From SABI01 sp963663665 (GTDB lineage Bacteria > Spirochaetota > Spirochaetia > Sphaerochaetales > Sphaerochaetaceae): DNA of 64,000 bases. The stretch spans positions 496,001 to 560,000 of the forward strand of contig CAXXKP010000001.1 of the NCBI GenBank assembly GCA_963663665.2. Direction: 5' to 3'. The translations under genes and the position numbers were made by a program. The notes under the pieces are model-generated. The model saw only the letters and a program-made list of their open reading frames with translations, had not been told where the DNA came from and made no database searches. Shown piece after piece: positions 1 through 6,941 of this stretch. Within the stretch, counting starts at the first letter, position 1. Every line of letters starts with the position of its first letter.

Positions 1-453
1 GCTCTTGTTTTAAAAGATTTATTTGCTGAAGAGTTCATTAGAGGTAGAGAATTCAATGTCTCAATTCTCATGGCAAATGGACTCCCTGTAGTCCTTCCTC
101 CAGCAGAGATGTTGTTTATTGACTACCCAATTGATAAACCTACTATTGTTGGATATGAGGCAAAATGGGAGGAAAATTCCTTCGCTTATACTCATACTGT
201 AAGGAATTTTGACCACTCGAAAGAGGATTCTCCTCTCATAGAGCAAGTAAAGACCTTGACGCAAAAAGCTTTTCACTTGTTTGGAAATAAAGGTTATGCA
301 AGAGTAGATTTTAGAGTCGATTCTTTAGGAAAACCATATATTCTCGAGGTAAACCTTAATCCTTGTATAAGCAAAGATAGTGGGTTTGTGGCAGCAGCAG
401 AGAAAGCTGGATATTCATATGAGAGGATGATTGATTTAATCATTCAAGAATAA
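1..453 (+). CDS. D-alanine--D-alanine ligase family ATP-grasp protein, 3' part
   Basis: The frame is open from the first base, so the N-terminus lies outside the window. The visible part is the C-terminal half of an ATP-grasp ligase: an EEFIRGREFNVSIL segment, then a PPAEM strand, and the Mg/ATP-binding end ARVDFRVDSLGKPYILEVN followed by a C-terminal helix. This matches the Ddl-like (D-Ala-D-Ala ligase) group, which joins amino acids through acyl-phosphates. The gene is 4 bases from a GNAT gene, so the pair may act together on a small peptide or amino-acid product. Whether it makes cell-wall D-Ala-D-Ala or another dipeptide cannot be decided from this half; a dedicated peptidoglycan Ddl is possible but the paired GNAT points elsewhere. 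Confidence 0.8.
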   Translation, partial: ALVLKDLFAEEFIRGREFNVSILMANGLPVVLPPAEMLFIDYPIDKPTIVGYEAKWEENSFAYTHTVRNFDHSKEDSPLIEQVKTLTQKAFHLFGNKGYARVDFRVDSLGKPYILEVNLNPCISKDSGFVAAAEKAGYSYERMIDLIIQE

Positions 454-457
454 TTAT

Positions 458-940
458 ATGGAAAACTATATATATAGAGAACAACCAAAACCAAGTGATA
501 TCTCTCTAGTTTCTTCAATATTAACAACTTCGGGGTTCTTTAATAAAGCAGAGATAGAGGTCGCACTTTCTCTCATAGAAGAAAGATTAAGTAAAGGTAA
601 AGATTGTGGTTATTTCTTTCAATTTATAGAAGAGAATGGAACCGTACTTGGGTATACCTGTTTTGGACCTATTCTTGGGACTGCTCATAGCGTAGATCTT
701 TATTGGATTGCCGTAGATCCAGCATTTCAAGGAAAAGGAATCGGATCAGAATTACTTGCGAAAACTGAAAAAGAAATCAAAACCATGGGGGGGGCAAGAA
801 TCTATATAGAAACTTCTTCCTCTCCTCTGTACATACCTACCCGTTCATTCTATATTCGAAATGGATACTCACTCGAAGCTGAACTAAAAGACTATTATGG
901 AGAACAAGATAACAAACTTATCTATGTGAAAGTTGTGTAA
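458..940 (+). CDS. GNAT family N-acetyltransferase
   Basis: The 160-residue protein has the GNAT acetyl-CoA fold: a VDLYWIAVDPAFQGKGIGSEL stretch around residues 87-107 carries the pyrophosphate-binding Q-G-K-G-I-G loop (motif A), and RSFYIRNGYSLEAELKDYY near the C-terminus is motif B. It should acetylate an amine on a small molecule or peptide. It starts 4 bases after the ATP-grasp stop and has only a weak ribosome site, so translation is probably coupled. An eight-G tract at 787-794 lies inside the coding region, in frame as Met-Gly-Gly-Ala, and could slip. Substrate unknown. Confidence 0.8.
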   Translation: MENYIYREQPKPSDISLVSSILTTSGFFNKAEIEVALSLIEERLSKGKDCGYFFQFIEENGTVLGYTCFGPILGTAHSVDLYWIAVDPAFQGKGIGSELLAKTEKEIKTMGGARIYIETSSSPLYIPTRSFYIRNGYSLEAELKDYYGEQDNKLIYVKVV

Positions 941-972
941 TACTAAGTTTTAGTTTCTTTTCTTAACCGATT

Positions 973-1002
973 CATATGGTTGGGATCGAACCCAACCATA
1001 TG
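973..1002. terminator. Perfect 12-bp hairpin between convergent genes
   Basis: Bases 973-984 and 991-1002 are exact reverse complements around a 6-base loop (ATCGAA). It sits between the stop of the GNAT gene and the stop of the permease gene, where a bidirectional terminator is expected. Neither flank has a clear T-tract, so intrinsic termination is not certain. On the minus strand the tip reads GGGTTCGATCCC, like a tRNA T-arm, but no acceptor, D or anticodon arm is present. Confidence 0.5.
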
Positions 1003-1018
1003 CCAAACCACCATTTAA

Positions 1019-2293
1019 TTAAAAATATCTAACCGAAATATAGATGTACGATAATACCAATGCGAGTAAAGTCATAGGAACTCCATACATCAGGTATCCC
1101 TTAAAACTAAGAGATATGTTATTTTTTCTCGCAAAGCCAAACATAATTACATTTGCAGATGCTCCTACAAGGGTTCCATTCCCTCCCAGACAAGCTCCGA
1201 GAGCAAGACTCCACCAAATCGGCTGAATTGCATCTGGTGTAGTATTTGCACCGATAATTTTAACTACTGGAATAAATGTCGCAACCAGTGGGATATTGTC
1301 TAAAATCCCTGATAAAATACCAGAACCAAACAATAACACTGTACTTGTTTTCTTAAAATCGCCTTTGGTCATATTGGTCATTAGTGTCGCTAACTTATCA
1401 ATCACTCCAGTAAATTGAAGCACTCCAACCATGATAAAAAGACCGACAAAGAAAAGAATTGTATCCCATTCGACTTTTTTGAGAATTTCTTCAAGATCCT
1501 CTTTTGTCCAAAGAACAAGAGCAAAAGCTCCTGCAAGCGCAATTACACTTGGCTCTACTTCAAGTACACCAGCAAAGAGGAACCCAGTGATAACAACTCC
1601 GATAACAATGAGAGATTTCTTCATAAGAATTGGATTGCTAATCATTTGTTTCTCATCCATGAACATAATCCGTTTCTTATTCAAATCTGATACAATGAGT
1701 TTCTTCTTGAATACAAGAATTAAAATACCCATGCTGATAGCTGAAATTATGAGGATAACTGGCCCAAGATTTACAAGGAAATCCATGAAGGTTAACCCTG
1801 CCGCCGAACCAATCATAATATTTGGAGGATCTCCAATAAGTGTTGCAGTTCCTCCAATATTTGAAGAAAGGATTACTGTTATTACAAAAGGAAGAGCATC
1901 TATTTCCATCTGAGTAGCGAGAAGAAGAGCAATTGGTGAAATCAACAGAACCGTTGTCACATTATCTAACATTGCTGAGAAGAACGCCGTAATAAAAAAC
2001 AGTACAGCCAAGAATGCAATTGGTTCAGCTTTTACCATCTTTGCACTTTTAATCGCAATGTATTCAAACACACCACTTTGTTCTGTAATTTTCACAATCA
2101 TCATCATTCCAATAAGTAAGAAAATAACATTCATGTCGATATGGTCGACGGCATTGTCAAAGGGGATGAAGTGAAACAGTAAATAGATAGAGGCTCCTAA
2201 AATGACAGCAACAGCCTTGTTCATCTTCTCCATAATCAGAAGCGCATAGACAATTATGAAAATAAGTATTGATATATACATATATATAGTCAT
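1019..2293 (-). CDS. ArsB/NhaD-type ion transporter (SLC13-like permease)
   Basis: The 424-residue protein is almost entirely hydrophobic with about 10-12 membrane segments. It carries the family hallmark GGTATLIGDPPNIMIG in the first half and the matching inverted-repeat copy GGNGTLVGASANVIM in the second half, as in ArsB, NhaD and YbiR-type permeases. It should move an ion or an organic anion across the inner membrane, probably with Na+ or H+; the substrate is not readable. Its ATG overlaps the stop of the upstream EIIA-CBS gene by one base (TAATG), so the two are co-translated. The two adjacent CBS proteins suggest that transport is controlled by nucleotide or PTS state. Confidence 0.8.
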   Translation of the reverse strand: MTIYMYISILIFIIVYALLIMEKMNKAVAVILGASIYLLFHFIPFDNAVDHIDMNVIFLLIGMMMIVKITEQSGVFEYIAIKSAKMVKAEPIAFLAVLFFITAFFSAMLDNVTTVLLISPIALLLATQMEIDALPFVITVILSSNIGGTATLIGDPPNIMIGSAAGLTFMDFLVNLGPVILIISAISMGILILVFKKKLIVSDLNKKRIMFMDEKQMISNPILMKKSLIVIGVVITGFLFAGVLEVEPSVIALAGAFALVLWTKEDLEEILKKVEWDTILFFVGLFIMVGVLQFTGVIDKLATLMTNMTKGDFKKTSTVLLFGSGILSGILDNIPLVATFIPVVKIIGANTTPDAIQPIWWSLALGACLGGNGTLVGASANVIMFGFARKNNISLSFKGYLMYGVPMTLLALVLSYIYISVRYF

Positions 2294-3189
2294 TATGGCC
2301 TCAACATTTTATTAATAATTTCATTAGGGTTAATAACGCCAATCATTTCGCCAGCATCATCAACTACGAGCAAATGACGACGATTTCCTTTGATCATCAT
2401 GAAAAATATTTCTGGGTAGGTAGTAGTATCCTTAATCATATATGGACGATAATCTCTGAGATATTCACCAATCTTAAAATTTCCTTCATTCTTCCAAAAA
2501 TAATCAACAGGTTGAAAATCTTTAAGCATTGATAAACTATTTAACCTAAACACATAATCTGGAAAGCCTGCTTTTAGAAGATCAATTAAATCGAGGACAC
2601 CACAAATCTTTCCAGTTGTAGCACTGTACACTGGAAGAAAATAAATACTATGCCGCTTCATCTGATCTACAGCAACAGAAAGAGTATCTGTATCCTTTGC
2701 TCTAGGCCAATAACGAGCAAGATCTGCAGCAGTGAGAGGAGCTCCCATAGTATTACTTGAAATACTAAGAATCTCGAGAAGTTCAGTAGGATTTTTGCAT
2801 GCATCAAGCTCTGTTGACTGCTTTCCAATTAGCTTCCCTATCCCCTGAAGTATTCCAAGATATAAATCTTGGTTAGAGCCCGATGTTAAAATCGAGAAAA
2901 TATACTTAACTTGGTTACCATCTTCAAGAACCAAAGGTTTTTTGCATCTAATAAATATGATAGAGACGTGCTTGATTTCTGGAGAGTGATTATGAGGTAA
3001 AAGCGTCCCGTTTCCAATCCAGGTCGGACTCAGCCTCTCACGCTCTTCAAGAAGTTCAAAGATCTTTTCCTTTTCCAGTCCCAAATCCTTTGAGAATTTG
3101 ACGGAAAGGAACTCGAGGACCTCTCTTAGATTCTGGAATTCTTGATCCAGAAAGATGCTGTCCTCTGAGACATACTTATTAAACTGCAT
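2293..3189 (-). CDS. PTS EIIA-like domain fused to CBS-pair protein
   Basis: Residues about 1-145 resemble a fructose/nitrogen-type PTS EIIA domain: the GNGTLLPHNHSPEI segment matches the site of the phosphorylatable His (LPH), followed by a V-S-I-I-F strand. Residues about 150-298 form two CBS motifs: SVAVDQMKRHSIYFLPVY...GVLDLIDLL and YRPYMIKDTTTYPEIFF...HLLVVDDAGEMIGVINPNEI. CBS pairs usually bind adenine nucleotides. The protein is probably a cytosolic regulator of the permease with which it is co-translated, by analogy with EIIA-Ntr control of ion transporters. It starts inside the 3' end of the other CBS gene (11-base overlap). EI (ptsI) is encoded at 54837-56573; HPr was not seen. Confidence 0.75.
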   Translation of the reverse strand: MQFNKYVSEDSIFLDQEFQNLREVLEFLSVKFSKDLGLEKEKIFELLEERERLSPTWIGNGTLLPHNHSPEIKHVSIIFIRCKKPLVLEDGNQVKYIFSILTSGSNQDLYLGILQGIGKLIGKQSTELDACKNPTELLEILSISSNTMGAPLTAADLARYWPRAKDTDTLSVAVDQMKRHSIYFLPVYSATTGKICGVLDLIDLLKAGFPDYVFRLNSLSMLKDFQPVDYFWKNEGNFKIGEYLRDYRPYMIKDTTTYPEIFFMMIKGNRRHLLVVDDAGEMIGVINPNEIINKMLRP

Positions 3190-3634
3190 AATTGTCCTTC
3201 CTTATATATTGAGGTAGTTTCTTCAATAATTGGGTGCAAGTCAACTCACTAATCATCTGCTTGCTATCTTGCATGATAGAAGCATTGTATACTCTGTGAG
3301 TATAGATACCCTGGATAATGCTAGGTAATTCTTGATGCATTGATACAGTTGGATAAATCTTTTTAGAGAATTCTTTCAATGGAATTTCTCCAAGATTAAC
3401 AACTGCATGTTCCAATTCATCAGCATCGACAAACAATAGGTATGGGGCAAAAAATTCCAATACATCCACCACTTCAACAACGCCTTGGATTTGGTCTTCG
3501 TTGTTTTTAAGATAATAGAGTTCAGCGGTTTCACCACTGTGAACACGGTCAAGTAGTGAGGCAACGGTAGCTTCTTCATGCAAAACAGCAATATATAGCT
3601 GTTGTGTATCAAATTTAGAATTCGATTCTTTCAT
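3179..3634 (-). CDS. CBS-domain-like protein
   Basis: About 151 residues from the ATG at 3634, chosen because AAAGGAAT lies 8 bases upstream; the frame stays open further upstream without a better site. The sequence has one recognisable CBS-like unit, LYIAVLHEEATVASLLDRV...IQGVVEVVDVLEFF, followed by a second, poorer one (LKEFSKKIYPTVSMHQELPSII...YNASIMQDSKQMIS). It is the first gene of a three-gene cassette and overlaps the EIIA-CBS gene by 11 bases. A regulatory ligand-binding role for the permease is inferred; no enzymatic motif is visible. Confidence 0.6.
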   Translation of the reverse strand: MKESNSKFDTQQLYIAVLHEEATVASLLDRVHSGETAELYYLKNNEDQIQGVVEVVDVLEFFAPYLLFVDADELEHAVVNLGEIPLKEFSKKIYPTVSMHQELPSIIQGIYTHRVYNASIMQDSKQMISELTCTQLLKKLPQYIRKDNYAV

Positions 3635-3690
3635 TTTTTTATTCCTTTCTAATAAATATTTTGAGTTTCTACTCAATAAGGCGGTTTCCA

Positions 3691-4044
3691 CTAACCGATT
3701 AAAAAGGGGGGAGCCTTGTTGAAAGGAATAGCAATACATAAATAGGTTGATACAGTTGGTATCTCTCGAGAAACAAATCCCGATATCTGGAAAATTTGCG
3801 GTATAGAAGAAATGACAGATATAAAAATATCTCGTTGACCTTCAAAAGACCTTTCTTCCCTTCTTGAATTCTCTTGAATTTGGACATCCAAAGCTTCAAT
3901 TGGAAGTTCATCTGAGTGTGAGGAGGTAATTATCTTTTCCCCAGTTCCATCAAGGCTCCAAGGGGATATGCCGGACACCATTTCAAGCGCTCCTACCAAA
4001 AGAATTGGTAGGGAAAGAATCAGTACCAGCAGGTATTTCTTCAT
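3691..4044 (-). CDS. Small exported protein of unknown function
   Basis: A 117-residue reading frame beginning MKKYLLVLILSLPILLVG, a typical signal peptide or single membrane anchor, followed by a polar region and a second hydrophobic stretch near the end (STYLCIAIPF). No family is recognised and no clear ribosome-binding site precedes the ATG at 4044. It ends 56 bases before the CBS gene and could lead that cassette. It may also be a chance or damaged frame, because the C-terminal third has little recognisable order. Confidence 0.45.
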   Translation of the reverse strand: MKKYLLVLILSLPILLVGALEMVSGISPWSLDGTGEKIITSSHSDELPIEALDVQIQENSRREERSFEGQRDIFISVISSIPQIFQISGFVSREIPTVSTYLCIAIPFNKAPPFLIG

Positions 4045-4379
4045 GTGGAGAGTCTAGGACGGAAGAGAAAAATATTCAAGATACTAGAGATAATAAAGTT
4101 ATGTTTAATTGTTTACTAACCATAAAATATCATATCAAATCGTTTTAAAATATTTGTATTACACAATCTGGAAAACTGGCTCATCTACTTAGAAAATATG
4201 TTCTACCTTGAAGGAATAGAGTTTTTTATCTCTGGAATTGCTAAAAATGAAAGAATGAAAAGGGATTGCCTAATCTTGATTAAAGAGATGTTATAAGTCT
4301 ACTCGGAACTTTAATCACCATTAGGCTAATGAAGCACTTATTAACTGATAAAAAAGTACATTCACGTAGAATTATAAAT
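4045..4379. other. Intergenic region, no gene seen
   Basis: About 335 AT-rich bases between the radical SAM gene and the small exported-protein gene. I see no open frame with a ribosome site, no strong hairpin with a T-tract and no repeat. It presumably holds the promoter for the minus-strand cassette at 3691 and below, but no convincing -35/-10 pair stands out. Confidence 0.5.
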
Positions 4380-5489
4380 CTATATCGAATTAGAATTTTT
4401 TAACATTGTGTTGGCTACGTTCTCTAATCGTTGTATTGCATATGGAAAGAATTCTTTCATCGAAGAACAGAATCTGTATCCATCAAGACTTCTATTTCGC
4501 TTACATCCACCACGGCACAGTAATCTCCACTGACAGGTAGAACAATCATTTACAGAATTGGGAGAATCTTCTATAAAACGAAGTTGTTCCCTTTTAGAAT
4601 CAAGGGTAGAAAATTCATCGTCTACTATATTTCCTAGAAGATTTTCATCATCACAATAGAAATCACATGGGTAGATATTACCATTGCTTTCAGCAACATA
4701 TTGCACTGAACAAATTCCTGCCATATCACAACTCTCTGGGGGATAACCGACAAGCATTCCAACAAGATTATCAAAAAATCGAATTGAGACAGGGTTGCCT
4801 TCCTTCCATTGAATGTACCATCTGTCAAAAAGATTTTTAAGAAATTGAGTATAATTATCTCTACGTAAAAACTTATCATCCCCCATATTTTCAACACCTG
4901 AAAGACAAGGAATAAATTGAAGGTATCTAAATCCTTTTTGTGTAGCATAGTTCATAAGAAGATCCACATTTTGTGCCATCTCATTTGTTATAACAGAAAG
5001 AATATTGAATTCAACACCTTTTTCTCTTAAAAGATTAATTGTCTGCTGAACCTTTCTTCCACTACCTGCTCCAAGGTGGGTAAATCGATGGGTGTCGTGA
5101 AGTCGAGGCGTTCCATCGAAAGAAACTCCTACTAAAAAATTATTATTTTTAAAAAAGTGAGCCCATGAGGCGTCGATAACAAGTCCATTTGTTTGAAAAG
5201 CATATGATACTGAGATCTGATCTGTATTGAAAGTATTCACGGTTTCAACAAATTTCTCATAAAAAGGAAGCCCTACAAGAGAAGGTTCTCCTCCTTGGAA
5301 CATAAAAGAACAATGATTTGCCTCTTTCAAACTCTTTTTGATGATAGCTTCCATTACAGAATAATTCATAAAAGGATGGGTGGTAACTGTTCTATGAGCT
5401 GCCAAATCAAGATAAAAACAATAATCACATGCAAGATTACAAGCAGAGGAGGCAGGTTTTATCATCATTGCAAGTTGTTTTCTTTTCAA
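4380..5489 (-). CDS. Anaerobic sulfatase maturase-like radical SAM/SPASM enzyme
   Basis: The 369-residue protein has the radical SAM cluster Cys17-x3-Cys21-x2-Cys24 (ACNLACDYCFYL), the FQGGEPSL motif, and a C-terminal SPASM region with cysteines in CSVQYVAESNGNIYPCDFYC and CSTCQWRLLCRGGCKRN, which hold two auxiliary 4Fe-4S clusters. The arrangement matches anSME enzymes, which oxidise a Cys or Ser of a sulfatase to formylglycine under anaerobic conditions. The start is a TTG at 5489, supported by GAGGAGGG seven bases upstream. No sulfatase gene lies in the window, so the substrate is elsewhere or different. Confidence 0.85.
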   Translation of the reverse strand: MKRKQLAMMIKPASSACNLACDYCFYLDLAAHRTVTTHPFMNYSVMEAIIKKSLKEANHCSFMFQGGEPSLVGLPFYEKFVETVNTFNTDQISVSYAFQTNGLVIDASWAHFFKNNNFLVGVSFDGTPRLHDTHRFTHLGAGSGRKVQQTINLLREKGVEFNILSVITNEMAQNVDLLMNYATQKGFRYLQFIPCLSGVENMGDDKFLRRDNYTQFLKNLFDRWYIQWKEGNPVSIRFFDNLVGMLVGYPPESCDMAGICSVQYVAESNGNIYPCDFYCDDENLLGNIVDDEFSTLDSKREQLRFIEDSPNSVNDCSTCQWRLLCRGGCKRNRSLDGYRFCSSMKEFFPYAIQRLENVANTMLKNSNSI

Positions 5490-5587
5490 TTACGTACCCT
5501 CCTCATCAACTGTAGATATGATAGAATAAATCCTAACACAAAAGAAGAAGATAACCAAGAATTCTGAGACAATGAAAAATTTTATCC

Positions 5588-6310
5588 TTATTTTAATAGA
5601 GAAGAAGCATAGATGTCGAAGTAAATATCAATCACATCCCAATGAGCATCACTCTTTTTATCTCCTTTATATAGATAATCATCAACGTTGATAACTTCGC
5701 CTCCACTTACTTTACCATTAGTGAAAGGAATCCCATCTATTGAAGCATAATAGGTGCTTAGATGAGTAATATTTTTCCCGAGTCTTTTTGAACCAGAAAA
5801 TAGCTGAATTATAGATTTTGCAGTGAACGGATCTAAGAAATTAATCTCAATAGAATCTTTATTAGCAAGTGAATCGGCAATCCCTTGTGCAACCCAAGCT
5901 CCAGCAGAATGAGCTATTAATACTAGAGAAGTAGCAATTTGGTTACTCTGTAAAATAGATCCTATCTCTACCCCAATTTCATATCCTCTAGAAGGAGCAC
6001 TAAGTTTACTCATTCCTTGTTCTGACCAGTCTAAGGCAATCCCACCGAACTCAGTAACAGCCCTTTCTGCCCAAACAGAGGGTGTATCACCTGAACCATG
6101 GATATAGATACGTAAACTAGATTGCTGATTGGAAAGAATTTTCTTAGATTCGCGTGAAGCAATCTCCTCTACTGATGTTGTAGAGGTACAACTTATCATA
6201 AATAGAATTGGTATGATTAAGAAAGCAAGTCCCCATGTGTTCAAGAATGGACTTCTTGTAATAGAGACATTTCCGGTTGTTATGAAAGTGTTGTGAAAAT
6301 ATATGCTCAT
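5588..6310 (-). CDS. Putative lipoprotein alpha/beta hydrolase (lipase-like)
   Basis: 240 residues. A hydrophobic segment at about 26-40 ends in MIS-Cys41, a plausible lipobox after an unusually long N-region; GGAG sits 8 bases before the ATG. The mature part carries an oxyanion HGSG (71-74), the nucleophile elbow AHSAG with Ser135 (Gly to Ala at the first position), a FLDPF aspartate and a C-terminal SDAHWD histidine, which together make a Ser-Asp-His triad of the lipase-like fold. Probably an outer-surface or periplasmic esterase; substrate unknown. It stands alone, with about 100 bases to the upstream end of the radical SAM gene. Confidence 0.65.
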   Translation of the reverse strand: MSIYFHNTFITTGNVSITRSPFLNTWGLAFLIIPILFMISCTSTTSVEEIASRESKKILSNQQSSLRIYIHGSGDTPSVWAERAVTEFGGIALDWSEQGMSKLSAPSRGYEIGVEIGSILQSNQIATSLVLIAHSAGAWVAQGIADSLANKDSIEINFLDPFTAKSIIQLFSGSKRLGKNITHLSTYYASIDGIPFTNGKVSGGEVINVDDYLYKGDKKSDAHWDVIDIYFDIYASSLLK

Positions 6311-6530
6311 TGAATAGACTCCATTACTTAAAAACTATACCACATCTAGCGTATCGTGAAACTCATGATATTCATTTTTTTCATAAACATGAGAGAGACT
6401 CCACTCAATTGTCTCAGTCTGTATCTACTTAATTTTGATAATATTTCGAAGTTATAAAACCCCGATCAACACATATTTCATTTTCCTCCTGGACCAGAAG
6501 AACTTGTACTGCTATAGTAAGTAGGTATAA

Positions 6531-6941
6531 ATGATGAAACATATTCATGTAGCTGCCGCTGTTATAATTAAGAACGATAAAGTATTTGCCGCTCAAAGGA
6601 ATAACTCTGGTGAACTCGCATTAAAATGGGAGTTTCCAGGAGGAAAACTTGAAGTAGACGAGAGCGGAGAAGAAGCTGTTATCCGTGAAATCATGGAAGA
6701 ATTAGCGTCTACTGTCTCCGTTGTAAAAAAAATAGAAACTGTAAATTACGAGTATAGCTCATTTAAGATAACAATGGATGCATATCTTTGCACATTAATT
6801 AAAGGGAACCTGCCAATCAGCGAACACTTAGATAGTCGTTGGTTTACTGCCTCTGAATTGTACACAGTAGACTGGGCTGCTGCAGATATTCCTATTGTAG
6901 ATAAAGTTTATACTATGCTAAGGGAACAGTATGAGTGTTGA
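6531..6941 (+). CDS. Nudix hydrolase, MutT-like NTP pyrophosphatase
   Basis: 136 residues with a Nudix box at about 38-60: Gly38, Glu44, Arg52-Glu53 and Glu56-Glu57 are in place, while the usual final Gly is Ala59. WEFPGGKLE and the overall size match 8-oxo-dGTP or (d)CTP pyrophosphatases that clean damaged or unusual nucleotides, splitting NTP to NMP and pyrophosphate. The last 11 bases overlap the helicase gene, so the two are made together. Nudix genes are known neighbours or fusion partners of DUF3427 helicases, which suggests a shared task in nucleic-acid repair or defence. Confidence 0.85.
   Translation: MMKHIHVAAAVIIKNDKVFAAQRNNSGELALKWEFPGGKLEVDESGEEAVIREIMEELASTVSVVKKIETVNYEYSSFKITMDAYLCTLIKGNLPISEHLDSRWFTASELYTVDWAAADIPIVDKVYTMLREQYEC

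Noticed and set aside
973..1002. Possible tRNA gene from the GGTTCGATCC motif
   Set aside because: The loop is 6 rather than 7 bases and no acceptor stem, D-arm or anticodon arm can be drawn around it.
1431..1913. 160-codon open frame on the plus strand
   Set aside because: It lies wholly opposite the permease gene, has no ribosome site and no recognisable protein character.
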